Shown: positions 51,372 to 60,529, numbered from the stretch's first letter. The stretch: DNA of 63,964 bases from Nostocales cyanobacterium LEGE 11386 (GCA_015207155.1 JADEXK010000034.1:1-63964); one strand, 5' to 3'. Made by a program: numbers and translations. Notes: a model not told the origin generated them from the letters alone.

Positions 51372-52922
51372 ATGGTAGAGCCTGAAAACAAATTATTTGG
51401 CTTCAAGGATGGTTGGGTTTCTCAGGAAGCAAGAGAGCAACAACGCCTCGAAGCATTGTCTGAATTAGGTTTGCGGCAACCAGAAACGATTCCAGTCTTT
51501 GAAGAAGCCACTCAAACTGCTGCTCACTTTTTAGAAGCGCCAATTTCCATTTTGGGATTTGTGGACCAAGAACGTCATTGGTTTAAGTCAGCAGTAGGCT
51601 TATCTAGGCTGGGACTAATGAATCATCTGGCACAAAATCGTCAATTATCACGCCGGGAATCCTTTTGTACCCAAGTGGTAGAAAATTTACAAATTGTCGC
51701 TATAAATGATACTCGTAAACTGACAGACTCAGTACTTATTACTAGTAAATTAGTGCAGGATTATGGCATTCGTGCTTACTTGGGAGCACCACTGATTGAT
51801 GCTGCGGGAAATTGTTTAGGTGCATTGTCAGTGATGGATTTAGTGCCGCGTAACTTCACAACTCGCGACCTGGAGTTTTTACAGATAATAGCTCGTTGGA
51901 GTATGAGTGAATTTGAGCGCAACCGATTGCTACTGCAAGCAAAGCCACAAAAAACTACTTTCAACGGCACTCCTATTTTATCTGTCAATGACGAACCCAT
52001 AAGTGACATCAGAGTCACTCCACCTAATTTGGGACAAGAATCGGTTTCTACTAAGCAACTGAAACTGGAACTTTTGGGACATCTCACTCAGGAGTTGCGT
52101 ACACCGTTAACATCTGTGTTAGGCATGGCTAGCGTCTTAGGACGCGAAATTTATGGGCCTTTGACAACGAAGCAGAGAGAGTATCTAGAGATTATTCAAC
52201 ATAGTGGTCGGTACTTACTTTCTTTAGTTAATGAAATTACCGAACTGGGAGCTATGGATGAAAACACAGCTGTGTTAAATCTAGCGCCTGTAGATATTGA
52301 AATGCTATGTCAACAAGCTATTAATACCCTAGAAGAAGCAGCTAACCGCCGTGAGCAAGATATTCGCCTATCGATAGAACCAGGACACAGTCGCATTTGG
52401 CTTTTGGATAAAGATAAAGTGCGGCAAATCCTGTATCACTTGGTGTTTAGCGTCATTCAACTTTCTGCTACAGGCAGCATTGTGCGTATTCATGTTTCTT
52501 ACAAGGAAAATACACTGAATATTACTGTTTGGGTTTCTCATCCTTGGCTAGGAGATGGCATAACTGAGGTTGATCCTTATTTCCGCCTTAACTCCTTATC
52601 ATTGCTTGAACTTACAGGCGAAGGAGCAACCTATGGCACTTATTCAGAAAGTTATGAGGAACCAAGGATGCCAGTAGTACTAGACAAATCACCAAATTTG
52701 ACTGATTCTCCCTCAGATATGTTGACTATGATTCCTGGCAAGGATTTAGCGGCAGGACATGGTAATTTGTCACGCGAAAGCTTGGGTCTGTTGCTTGGCT
52801 GTCAGCTAGCAGAATTGCATGGTGGACAGATTGCCATTCAAGGTTCATCAGAATCAGGACGCCGCTATGTACTTTCCTTGCCATTACAACTAGCTACTTC
52901 CTCAGAAGCAATTAGCGATTGA
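51372..52922 (+). CDS. GAF-domain histidine-kinase-like protein with degenerate H-box
   Basis: A 516-residue protein. A GAF domain occupies about 25-185 (HFLEAPISILGFVDQERHWFK, YLGAPLIDAAGNCLGALSVMD). The dimerisation helix follows at 232-300, with the box LTQELRTPLTSVLG: Gln stands where the phospho-accepting His of SHELRTPL belongs. The N-box of the ATPase domain reads ILYHLVFSVIQLSA and lacks the Asn. A G2-like segment GLLLGCQLAELHGGQIAI remains. This looks like a pseudokinase, perhaps a sensor or scaffold. GTG at 51366 could also start it. The gene lies beside ictB and a WGxxGxxG protein without an adjacent regulator. Confidence 0.85.
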   Translation: MVEPENKLFGFKDGWVSQEAREQQRLEALSELGLRQPETIPVFEEATQTAAHFLEAPISILGFVDQERHWFKSAVGLSRLGLMNHLAQNRQLSRRESFCTQVVENLQIVAINDTRKLTDSVLITSKLVQDYGIRAYLGAPLIDAAGNCLGALSVMDLVPRNFTTRDLEFLQIIARWSMSEFERNRLLLQAKPQKTTFNGTPILSVNDEPISDIRVTPPNLGQESVSTKQLKLELLGHLTQELRTPLTSVLGMASVLGREIYGPLTTKQREYLEIIQHSGRYLLSLVNEITELGAMDENTAVLNLAPVDIEMLCQQAINTLEEAANRREQDIRLSIEPGHSRIWLLDKDKVRQILYHLVFSVIQLSATGSIVRIHVSYKENTLNITVWVSHPWLGDGITEVDPYFRLNSLSLLELTGEGATYGTYSESYEEPRMPVVLDKSPNLTDSPSDMLTMIPGKDLAAGHGNLSRESLGLLLGCQLAELHGGQIAIQGSSESGRRYVLSLPLQLATSSEAISD

Positions 52923-53095
52923 TCTATCGCCATCCTTGTGCAAAATGACTGCCTTCAATTAGCATCTGGTGGACATACTTCTTAACAAGAAAGTAATTAC
53001 CTATTTACAATCTGCGTTATTACATTATTATGTGACCCGCATTATGATTAAATTCAGGTTCCGCGCGGGCGTGCTAGTTGATCACAGCGTGTTTT

Positions 53096-54541
53096 ATGAA
53101 TTTAGTCTGGCTGATAAATTTAGTTTGGCAACGATTTAATTTATCTTATTTACCGATCAAAGAATATCTTGCTACCAGCTATCTACACCGTTATTCGGTT
53201 GGTCTATTACACTCTTGGCGGCAAAGTAGCGTTCTGATCAAGTGGGGAGACGCAATAGCGGTTGCTTTACTTAGCTTGGTGTATGCTCTTGCCCCTTTTG
53301 TATCTAGCTCTTTAGTAGGAGTGTTGTTAGTAGCTTGTGTAGGATTTTGGCTGCTGTTGACTTTATCTGATGAATCAGCACCAGCAAATACGCCGTTGTT
53401 TACCCCAATTCACCTACTGGTGTTGCTTTACTGGGGAATTGCTGTAATCGCAACAGCATTATCACCAGTAAAACAGGCGGCGTTGAGAGACTTGATAGTA
53501 TTGACACTTTATCTATTGTTGTTTGCCCTTTGTGCTAGGGTGTTGCGATCGCCTCGCTGGCGCTCTTGGATAATTACCCTGTACCTGCATGTATCGCTAA
53601 TTATTAGTATATACGGCTTGCGGCAATGGTTTTTTGGCGCCACAGCACTGGCGACTTGGGTAGACCCACAATCTCCTCTAGCTAAGACAACCAGAGTTTA
53701 TAGTTATTTGGGGAATCCCAACTTATTGGCTGGATATCTGGTACCGGCGGTAGCTTTAAGTTTGGTGGCAATTTTTGCTTGGCAAAGCTGGATCAAAAAA
53801 GCTCTAGCGTTAACGATGTTTATTGTGAATACGGCTTGTTTGGTTCTGACTTTTAGTCGTGGTGGTTGGATTGGTTTGGTGGTGGCAGTTTTAACTGCGA
53901 TCGCTTTGCTAATTTATTGGTGGAGCGTGCAAATGCCTCCTTTTTGGCGCACTTGGTCGCTGCCAATTATGTTGGCAAGTATGATTGGTTTTTTGTTGCT
54001 AGCAGTAATATTTGTAGAGCCAGTACGTCTGCGGATTTTTAGTATTTTTGCCGATCGCCAAGATAGCAGTAATAATTTTCGGCGAAACGTCTGGGATGCT
54101 GTCTTCGAGATGATTCGCGATCGCCCGATTATTGGCATTGGCCCTGGTCACAATGCTTTTAATAAAATCTACCCGCTTTATCAACGTCCTCGTTATACTG
54201 CTTTGAGTGCTTATTCGATTTTTTTAGAGGTGGCTGTAGAAACTGGCTTAGTTGGTTTAGCCTGTTTTCTCTGGCTGATCATTGTGACATTCAATCACGC
54301 GTGGGCGCAAATGCAACGATTGCGCCAGTCCAGAAATGCGGAAGGATTTTGGTTAATTGGAGCGATCGCTACTGTATCGGGGATGCTAGCCCACGGTACT
54401 GTGGATACAATCTGGTTTCGTCCTGAAGTCAATAGCCTTTGGTGGCTAATGATGGCCTTGATTGCTAGCTACTGGAAACCTTTAAATCAAGGTCAGACTC
54501 AACAAGTCAATTCACCTTACCCAGAACCTACGGTAAATTAA
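53096..54541 (+). CDS. ictB: IctB family putative bicarbonate transporter (O-antigen-ligase-like)
   Basis: A 481-residue membrane protein with about 10-12 helices. The N-terminal pattern WQRFNLSYLPIKEYLATSYLHR and the signature RVYSYLGNPNLLAGYLVP with TFSRGGWIGLV and GIGPGHNAFNKIYPLYQRPRYTALSAYSI match the IctB family (the cyanobacterial branch of the Wzy/O-antigen ligase fold). IctB was named for inorganic-carbon accumulation, but its biochemical role is disputed; the fold equally suggests a polysaccharide ligase. The ATG at 53096 is preferred over an upstream GTG-type frame at 53078. A bidirectional hairpin follows. Confidence 0.88.
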   Translation: MNLVWLINLVWQRFNLSYLPIKEYLATSYLHRYSVGLLHSWRQSSVLIKWGDAIAVALLSLVYALAPFVSSSLVGVLLVACVGFWLLLTLSDESAPANTPLFTPIHLLVLLYWGIAVIATALSPVKQAALRDLIVLTLYLLLFALCARVLRSPRWRSWIITLYLHVSLIISIYGLRQWFFGATALATWVDPQSPLAKTTRVYSYLGNPNLLAGYLVPAVALSLVAIFAWQSWIKKALALTMFIVNTACLVLTFSRGGWIGLVVAVLTAIALLIYWWSVQMPPFWRTWSLPIMLASMIGFLLLAVIFVEPVRLRIFSIFADRQDSSNNFRRNVWDAVFEMIRDRPIIGIGPGHNAFNKIYPLYQRPRYTALSAYSIFLEVAVETGLVGLACFLWLIIVTFNHAWAQMQRLRQSRNAEGFWLIGAIATVSGMLAHGTVDTIWFRPEVNSLWWLMMALIASYWKPLNQGQTQQVNSPYPEPTVN

Positions 54542-54593
54542 CGTGAATCTGGGTAGTGATCAGTCAGAAAATAATCGAGCAAAAAAATTCAAA

Positions 54594-54635
54594 ATTCAGG
54601 AGCTATAAATCTATAATAGATTCTGGCTCCTGAAT
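54594..54635. terminator. bidirectional hairpin after ictB
   Basis: ATTCAGGAGC (54594-54603) and GCTCCTGAAT (54626-54635) form a 10-bp stem, with AATCT/AGATT pairing inside the loop. A-runs precede the left arm. It separates the convergent ictB and WGxxGxxG genes. Confidence 0.75.
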
Positions 54636-54701
54636 GGAGAATCAAAATTGCTAAACCAGACGATTGGTCTGTGGAGTTGCTTTGAGTTCTAATTTTTGCA
54701 T

Positions 54702-54977
54702 TTAGTCTCTGTAGGTAGTGGCCCCAGGCGCACTGGGGTCACGATAACGAGTTGGTTCATCGCTACGCTTTCTGCCTGCCAAACCAGCTAGACCAAATAA
54801 ACCAATTAATCCTAACCAACCCCAATCAAAATCTTGGCGATCGTAAACTGTTGTCCTTGGAGTAGTTTCAACTCTGGGGTCAGTCACCTGAGCGTTTACA
54901 GGTAGAGTTAAAGGCAACATTGCCATACTCAAAGTCAGAAAACCAGCACTCACTACCTTAGTCAAGTTACGTGTCAT
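54702..54977 (-). CDS. WGxxGxxG-type small membrane protein
   Basis: A 91-residue exported protein: signal sequence (about 8-29, ending PVNA) and then a short acidic/Arg/Thr-rich stretch (VTDPRVETTPRTTVYDRQD). A glycine-spaced transmembrane segment begins WGWLGLIGLFGLAGLAG at about 53-69 and is followed by RKR. This fits the WGxxGxxG family, which has been considered a putative sorting-signal class. Unlike a classic C-terminal signal it continues for about 20 residues (SDEPTRYRDPSAPGATTYRD). It lies about 4 kb from the cyanoexosortase; that the two are linked is only a suggestion. Confidence 0.75.
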   Translation of the reverse strand: MTRNLTKVVSAGFLTLSMAMLPLTLPVNAQVTDPRVETTPRTTVYDRQDFDWGWLGLIGLFGLAGLAGRKRSDEPTRYRDPSAPGATTYRD

Positions 54978-55154
54978 GGTAAAAATTCCTCATCCCTTGC
55001 AACGTTACTCACCACTGTATCGAGTCTCACAACCAGCCAAATCAATCTCCAGCTATAAACTAGGCTTTGTCTCAACTCACACTGAAGATATACAATTTGC
55101 TTTCTAATTGCATCAGATTTTCACTCTAGTGTGGTATTGGGTCCATAGTCATGC

Positions 55155-55622
55155 TTAATAATTTTTCATTGCTCGTTGCATATCACGTTGATCTTGGCGT
55201 CGTTTTAGGGATTCTCTTTTATCATGGAGCTTCTTACCTTTGCCAAGGGCTATACTCACTTTCACCCAGCCTCTTTTGAGGTACATCTTCAAAGGTACTA
55301 ATGTTAAACCCTCCTGTTCTACCTTGCCAATTAACTTACGGATTTCTTGGCGATGCAGCAACAGCTTACGCGTGCGGCGTGGTTCATGATTAAAATATTG
55401 TCCACTAGCATTGTAAGGGGAAATATGCACGTTAATTAACCATGCTTCGCCATTACGAATTAAGGCATAGCCGTCTTGGAGATTGACTTTACCGGCGCGG
55501 ATAGACTTGACCTCTGTTCCTGTTAATTCAACTCCGGCTTCATAAGTTTCCAGGATTTCATACAAATAACGGGCTTGACGGTTGTCACTAATAACTTTGT
55601 AACTTTCGCTCTTTTCGCTCAT
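55155..55622 (-). CDS. smpB: SsrA-binding protein SmpB
   Basis: A 155-residue SmpB, the tmRNA-binding partner that rescues stalled ribosomes by trans-translation. Signature segments: DNRQARYLYEILETYEAGVELTG-type start, GTEVKSIRAGKVNLQDGYA, HISPYNASGQYFNHEPRRTRKLLLH and the basic C-terminal helix GKGKKLHDKRESLKRRQDQRD. All are intact and of normal length. The start at 55622 is the only good one. No ssrA RNA gene is seen nearby. Confidence 0.96.
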   Translation of the reverse strand: MSEKSESYKVISDNRQARYLYEILETYEAGVELTGTEVKSIRAGKVNLQDGYALIRNGEAWLINVHISPYNASGQYFNHEPRRTRKLLLHRQEIRKLIGKVEQEGLTLVPLKMYLKRGWVKVSIALGKGKKLHDKRESLKRRQDQRDMQRAMKNY

Positions 55623-56092
55623 TGAAAATTTTTCGTGCTTTAAATGTGCTGCAAAATTTTTTTGGGACTAGCTTGTGAATTTCTCAGGAGATGTTATACC
55701 TCTATAAATGTGATACGAGCGTTATTCTATTAATTTAGCTTTTCTAAGTTCTCTATTAAAAGTTTTCTAGCGCCAAATTTACTGGATAATGATTTTAAAT
55801 TAAATATTAATTTACATGAGATTATTTAGTACCTATGCACTATTATATTGGCTTATTGTTAAGAAATACAAAACTATTTGTGTCTTTTCAGCAATAAGAA
55901 TCTAATTGCGTTACACTTCTTTAACTATTCCTAAGGATTTAAGACTTTCTTCATAAATCAACCTTTAGGCGGTCATTAGCTAGTAATCCTGTCATAGTAT
56001 GAAACAGAAGAACACTATTTTTAGTTGTGTTCACTGATGTAGCTCGTAGAAGCAAATTTCTGAGTAAAAAAAATGCTAGGGGTGTATTATCC
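55623..56092. other. gap upstream of the response regulator
   Basis: 470 AT-rich bases between divergent genes with no reading frame of note. An upstream in-frame extension of the response regulator (56027-56092) is ignored as non-conserved. No promoter boxes were convincing. Confidence 0.4.
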
Positions 56093-56776
56093 ATGCCCTT
56101 GACGATTCTTGTTGTAGATGATGACCTGGGCACTCGTCTATCTATTAGTGATTATCTTGAACTGTCTGGCTACTCAGTGGTTACGGCTAATGATGGTCAA
56201 GAGGCTTTGGCAATGGTAGATAATTACCATCCTGATTTGATAGTCACTGATATTGTTATGCCACGGATGAACGGTTATGAACTAGTCCGCCGGGTACGTC
56301 AACAACCAGCATTCCGGTTATTACCTGTCATTTTATTAACAGCACGGACTAAGACTCAGGAGAGAATTCTGGGATACCAATCAGGGTGCGATTTATACTT
56401 ACCTAAGCCTTTTGAACTAGAAGAGTTAGCAGCAGCGATTCGCAATCTTCTGGAGCGATCGCAAATTATTCAATCTGAGTACCGCTTCTCTCATAAAGAG
56501 AATTTAGGCAGTTTCCTACCCACAAAAGAGGCAGACACCCACAACTCTCTGTCTACTCATATTCAGCAATCCCATTTGTTCTCTTCCTTGACTCCCAGAG
56601 AACAGGAAGTCTTAGAACTGTTGACTCACGGACTTTCTAATGCGGATATGGGTAATCAACTACACCTGAGTCCGAGAACAGTAGAAAAATATGTTAGTAG
56701 TTTATTAAGAAAAACTGCCACCAGCAACAGAGCGGAGCTGGTGCGTTTTGCCATTAAGCATGGCTTAGTAGAATAG
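56093..56776 (+). CDS. NarL/FixJ-type response regulator (Rre1/Ycf29-like)
   Basis: A 227-residue two-component regulator. The receiver domain (1-120) has the acidic pair DD (9-10), phospho-acceptor Asp 53 (LIVTDIVMPRMNG), Thr in ILLTARTKTQ and Lys 105 region (LYLPKPFE). A linker (130-160) leads to a LuxR-type HTH (160-225: LTPREQEVLELLTHGLSNADMGNQL, SPRTVEKYVSSLLRKT). The layout and DIVMPRMNGYELVRRVR resemble cyanobacterial Rre1 and plastid Ycf29, but this is a loose call. A cognate kinase is not adjacent. The start is ATG 56093 with only a weak ribosome binding site. Confidence 0.85.
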   Translation: MPLTILVVDDDLGTRLSISDYLELSGYSVVTANDGQEALAMVDNYHPDLIVTDIVMPRMNGYELVRRVRQQPAFRLLPVILLTARTKTQERILGYQSGCDLYLPKPFELEELAAAIRNLLERSQIIQSEYRFSHKENLGSFLPTKEADTHNSLSTHIQQSHLFSSLTPREQEVLELLTHGLSNADMGNQLHLSPRTVEKYVSSLLRKTATSNRAELVRFAIKHGLVE

Positions 56777-56779
56777 CAT

Positions 56780-57265
56780 TTATGCTTTTAGTTGCTGGTT
56801 AGTAATGTATTCGAGCAGACCTTCACAAGCATCAACAAGTAAATCAATTACCTGATTAAAGCCTTCTACTCCACCGTAGTAAGGATCTGGAACTTCCTTC
56901 AAGGTATGCTGAGAGCAAAATTTACACATTAAGTAAACTTTGTCGTGATATTGCCCAGTAGGGTCAAGAGCGAGGATATTCTGATAATTCTCTTGATCCA
57001 TTGCCAAAATCATATCAAAGTCCTGAAAGTCTAATTTTTGAAATTGGCGAGCCTGACCACGCAGTTTAATTCCCAACTTCGCAGTAGCAGCAGTACTCAT
57101 GCGTCGGTCGGGTGGGCTACCAATGTGATAGCTAGATGTACCAGCAGAGTCACAGAGGATGCAATCGCTCAAGCCAGCCCGGTCGATGAGATGATTCATG
57201 ATGTTTTCTGCCGATGGCGAACGACAGATGTTACCCAGGCAGACAAAAAGCAACTTATAAGGCAT
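56780..57265 (-). CDS. low-molecular-weight protein tyrosine phosphatase
   Basis: A 161-residue phosphatase. The active loop is CLGNICRS (9-16; nucleophile Cys 9, Arg 15), and the general acid is Asp 127 in the loop DPYYGG. Length and spacing are exact for the family. Bacterial members often reverse tyrosine phosphorylation of BY-kinases in polysaccharide export; a Wzc-like protein occurs about 11 kb away, but a functional link is guesswork. The stop is 3 bases from the convergent response regulator's stop. Confidence 0.93.
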   Translation of the reverse strand: MPYKLLFVCLGNICRSPSAENIMNHLIDRAGLSDCILCDSAGTSSYHIGSPPDRRMSTAATAKLGIKLRGQARQFQKLDFQDFDMILAMDQENYQNILALDPTGQYHDKVYLMCKFCSQHTLKEVPDPYYGGVEGFNQVIDLLVDACEGLLEYITNQQLKA

Positions 57266-57305
57266 AAATATTTCACTTAGTACCCATCAAAGGTCAAAAG
57301 TCTAC

Positions 57306-57352
57306 AGTCATCAGTCTAATGGCTTATGACTAATGACTAATGACTAATGATT
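57306..57352. repeat. STRR tract of CTAATGA heptamers
   Basis: Tandem copies around GACTAATGACTAATGACTAA (57328-57347) preceded by degenerate versions (TCATCAGTCTAATGG). It lies between the phosphatase gene and ebfC. The adjoining TATCCTGAGCGCAGTCGC is another dispersed fragment. Confidence 0.7.
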
Positions 57353-57381
57353 TATCCTGAGCGCAGTCGCAAGACCAATGA

Positions 57382-57729
57382 CTAAAATCCAGGTAGTTCC
57401 AGACCACTTGTCAAATCTTCCATTCGTTCCCGCATTGTTGCTGTGGACTTGTTGTAGGCATCTTTCATTGCCACTGTCACGAGGTCAGAAAGTAATTCTG
57501 CTCCTTGTGCTAGGGCATCAGGGGAAATTTCCACTCGCTTGGGTTCTTGGTTACCACTGACAATCACCTTAACCAGACCACCGCCAGACTCCCCTTGAAT
57601 CTCCATTTGCTCCAATTCTTCTTGGAGTCGCTTTGCGCCTTCTTGAACTTGCTGCGCTTTTTTGAAAGCGTCGGCTAGTTCTTTCATTTTTCCTAAACCA
57701 AAACCAAATCCCTGTCCTTTTCCTGTCAT
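57382..57729 (-). CDS. ebfC: YbaB/EbfC-family nucleoid-associated protein
   Basis: A 115-residue dimeric DNA-binding protein. GFGLGKMKELADAFKKAQQVQEGAKRLQEELEQ makes the long helical arm, and GGGLVKVIVSGNQEPKRVEISPDAL is the characteristic central sheet. The frame is open to 57891, but the leading codons are STRR-derived, so ATG at 57729 (MTGKGQG) is used. Such proteins bind DNA, often as a spacer-arm dimer, and influence nucleoid structure. The gene follows murC-murB on the same strand, a conserved cyanobacterial neighbourhood. Confidence 0.92.
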   Translation of the reverse strand: MTGKGQGFGFGLGKMKELADAFKKAQQVQEGAKRLQEELEQMEIQGESGGGLVKVIVSGNQEPKRVEISPDALAQGAELLSDLVTVAMKDAYNKSTATMRERMEDLTSGLELPGF

Positions 57730-57834
57730 AACTGATTGTCCGCGTGTGCGTTGAATAATAAAATCAAATTCAATTATAGATGCGGTCGGCAATTTGCCTC
57801 TTTTATTACCAATAATTAATCTGGGTGTGGAGAA

Positions 57835-57910
57835 TGGGGCATTGGGCATTGGGCATAGGTAAGAATCTCCCTTGTCCCCTTGTCCCCCCATTTCCCCATC
57901 TCCCCACTCC
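57835..57910. repeat. STRR tract between ebfC and murB
   Basis: GGGCATT heptamers (GGGGCATTGGGCATTGGGCA) followed by CCCCTTGTCCCC and CCCATTTCCCCATC-like copies that run up to the murB stop codon. The tract is non-coding. Confidence 0.7.
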
Positions 57911-58933
57911 TCAACAAGCTGCTTGAAACTCGCCGATCATTTTCACTTCTGGCTCTAAGCAAATCGACCAATTTTCTTGTACTTGGTGCTGGATATGACG
58001 AATGAGACAGAAAATATCGCTAGCTTTTGCTCCGCCACGATTGACGATAAAATTAGCATGTAATAATGCTACTTGCGCTCCACCAATTTGGTAGCCTTTT
58101 AGACCTGTTTGTTCAATTAACCATCCAGCAGCATAAGGTTTGGGATTACGGAACACACTGCCACAACTAGGGAAATTGTAAGGTTGGGTGGTTAGCCGAT
58201 GTTTTTTGTGCTGCTTGGTTGTTGCCAAAACTATTGCCGGATCGGCACCTGGTTGGAGTTGGAAGGTGGCTTGGGTGACGATGCGTTGGCAACGCCTCTC
58301 CGTAGGAGCTGCGCTTCCTTGCAATGCGGAGGTACGGTAGCTGTAACCGATGTCTTCGGGGGCCAAGGTTTCTAAAGTACCGTCTGGTAAAAGTACTTGG
58401 GCACTGACTAACATATCTGCGATACAGCTATTGTGCGCCCCGGCATTCATGACAACGGCACCCCCAACAGTTCCCGGGATACCCACAGCCCACTCTAATC
58501 CTTGCCAACCCAATTTTGCTGCTTCCCATGCCAAACTGGGAATTGATTCACCTGCGGCGACGGTTAATTGACCTGTTTGGGGATCAAAATAGCTGTGGCG
58601 CAGATGACGAGTGGAGATTACTAGGCCGGGAATACCGCGATCGCTCACTAATAAGTTAGAACCTGCTCCTAGTATTGTTACTGTTAATTCGTGTTCTTTT
58701 GCATACTCAACACTAGCTTGCAGCGCTTCTAAGTTACGAGGGGCAGCGTACCATTCAGCATCTCCTCCAACTCTATAAGAAGTAAACGCGGATAAAGAAG
58801 CATGTGACTGGATCACACAATCAGTGTCTTTTAAGTAAATTATTTTACTATCACTTGATTTTTCTGTTTTCTGCTTCTGTGTAGTTGAAGCAGAAATTGT
58901 GCAGACATTTCCAGCTGCCTGGGAGATTTTCAT
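57911..58933 (-). CDS. murB: UDP-N-acetylenolpyruvoylglucosamine reductase MurB
   Basis: A 340-residue FAD enzyme that reduces UDP-GlcNAc-enolpyruvate to UDP-MurNAc. Motifs: FTSYRVGGDAEWY, LGAGSNLLVSD, GIPGTVGGAVVMNAGAH, the proton-donor Ser in NFPSCGSVFRNP and the C-terminal Glu in EPEVKMIG. Compared with relatives, YSYRTSALQ is followed by about 10 extra residues (SAAPTERRCQ) before RIVTQATFQL; these are encoded by a dispersed cyanobacterial repeat (about 58282-58330), an in-frame repeat insertion in an essential gene. The short N-terminus (MKISQAAGNVCTIS..) is species-specific. It follows murC with 108 bases between. Confidence 0.95.
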   Translation of the reverse strand: MKISQAAGNVCTISASTTQKQKTEKSSDSKIIYLKDTDCVIQSHASLSAFTSYRVGGDAEWYAAPRNLEALQASVEYAKEHELTVTILGAGSNLLVSDRGIPGLVISTRHLRHSYFDPQTGQLTVAAGESIPSLAWEAAKLGWQGLEWAVGIPGTVGGAVVMNAGAHNSCIADMLVSAQVLLPDGTLETLAPEDIGYSYRTSALQGSAAPTERRCQRIVTQATFQLQPGADPAIVLATTKQHKKHRLTTQPYNFPSCGSVFRNPKPYAAGWLIEQTGLKGYQIGGAQVALLHANFIVNRGGAKASDIFCLIRHIQHQVQENWSICLEPEVKMIGEFQAAC

Positions 58934-59041
58934 CTTTACGTCAATTTGTGAAATTTTTACATTTATCTGCCGTAAAAATACAGCAATAGTGTGAATCGAT
59001 AAATTCGTTGCTAGAAGAAAACTTTATTTAAGTTTCCTCAC

Positions 59042-60529
59042 CTAGGATGTGGCTGTAGCTGGTTCGCAAAGCGCAGTAATTACTTCAGGAATCACCTGAT
59101 TTAAGTTCCCAGCACCCAGAAATAGTGCCAAATCTCCAGGGCGTAAGGTTTGCAGCAAGAACTCACTCATCAAGGGTAAATTTGGCTGATACAACACTTG
59201 TGGGTGTTGTTTGGCAATTTCCTCTGCCAGTTGTTCACCGCTAATTTGCCCTAAATTGGTTTCTCCAGCACTGTAAATGTCTGTCAGCACAACTAAATCA
59301 GCATAAGTAAATGACTCGGCAAATTCTTCTAAAAATGTCAGTGTGCGGCTATAGCGGTGGGGTTGAAAAATAGCAACCACTCTTTGTCCTGGTCTGGCTT
59401 GCAGGCGGGCAGCAGCAAGAGTAGCACGAATCTCGCTGGGGTGATGAGCATAGTCATCAATGAAGGTAATGCCGTTCACTTCTCCCCGAAATTCAAAGCG
59501 ACGTCTTGCACCTTCAAAGGTAGCTATTCCTTTGGCAATTACCCCGAATTCTAAGCCTAAGACCCGACCCACAGCTACCGCAGCCAGAGCATTGCTTAGA
59601 TTATGCCGACTCAGCAGTCGTAATTTCAATACTCCTAAAGCTTTACCTTTTTCCCAAACTAGGGCTGTAGTCCCATCAGGTCGATATTCAATATTACTAA
59701 CGGTGTAGTCGGCCTCTGTCTCTGGGTTGAGGCTGTAGGTGATTGTTGGTTGGAGGCGATCGCCGGAGGCGTTGCGTAGCAACTCGCGTACTGTTTCACA
59801 ATCAATGCTACCTATAAGAGTTTTACAACCTGCCGCAAACTTTTGGAAGATGTCAACTACTTCTTCCAATGTGTCGTAGTGGTCAGGATGATCTAGTTCA
59901 ATATTAGTAATAATGCCAATCTCAGGGGCGTGTTTCACCAGAGAACCATCCGATTCATCCGCTTCCGCCACCAGATACTGACTTTGCCCTAATCGAGCAT
60001 TTCCTTCCCAAGCATTAACTTCACCACCTACAAGAATTGTTGGATCTAAACCAGCTTGCAATAGCATATAGCCAATCATGCTACTGGTTGTAGTTTTACC
60101 GTGGGTTCCTGCAACTGCAATGCTATAGTAATCTGCGATTAAAGCAGCTAGTACATCTGAACGATGTAAAATTGGGCAACCTAATTCCAGTGCTGCTTTG
60201 TATTCCAAATTATTGGCATTAATTGCTGTTGAACAAATCACTTGAGGCAGTGTTGACTTGGTAGCATTAGGTGATAGTTCTTGTGGGTTTAATAATACTC
60301 TATTAGCTGATTCACTAGGAAGAAAGAATTCGAGATTACTTGCCTCTTGTCTACCAAAAATATGTGTTCCGATAGATTCCAACTTGCACGTAATATGATT
60401 TGGACGAAGATCGGAACCTGATACTGGCAATTGACGCTTTGCCAAAACGTATGCCAAGGCAGACATACCAATACCACCAATTCCAATGAAATGAAATGGT
60501 CTGCCGCCAAAATCTACAGAATTATTCAT
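59042..60529 (-). CDS. murC: UDP-N-acetylmuramate--L-alanine ligase MurC
   Basis: A 495-residue ATP-dependent ligase that adds the first amino acid of the peptidoglycan stem. The N-terminal domain opens FHFIGIGGIGMSALA; the ATP loop is GTHGKTTT (141-148); the central domain has EADESDGS and NIELDHPDHYD; the C-terminal domain has FIDDYAHHPSEIRATL and IFQPHRYSRT. All are intact and in order. It starts at ATG 60529 with no overlap upstream and heads the murC-murB-ebfC group. Confidence 0.97.
   Translation of the reverse strand: MNNSVDFGGRPFHFIGIGGIGMSALAYVLAKRQLPVSGSDLRPNHITCKLESIGTHIFGRQEASNLEFFLPSESANRVLLNPQELSPNATKSTLPQVICSTAINANNLEYKAALELGCPILHRSDVLAALIADYYSIAVAGTHGKTTTSSMIGYMLLQAGLDPTILVGGEVNAWEGNARLGQSQYLVAEADESDGSLVKHAPEIGIITNIELDHPDHYDTLEEVVDIFQKFAAGCKTLIGSIDCETVRELLRNASGDRLQPTITYSLNPETEADYTVSNIEYRPDGTTALVWEKGKALGVLKLRLLSRHNLSNALAAVAVGRVLGLEFGVIAKGIATFEGARRRFEFRGEVNGITFIDDYAHHPSEIRATLAAARLQARPGQRVVAIFQPHRYSRTLTFLEEFAESFTYADLVVLTDIYSAGETNLGQISGEQLAEEIAKQHPQVLYQPNLPLMSEFLLQTLRPGDLALFLGAGNLNQVIPEVITALCEPATATS

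Noticed and set aside
54702..54977. Classic PEP-CTERM substrate for the cyanoexosortase
   Set aside because: No Pro-Glu-Pro before the helix and 20 residues follow the basic RKR, so it is only listed as a WGxxGxxG protein.
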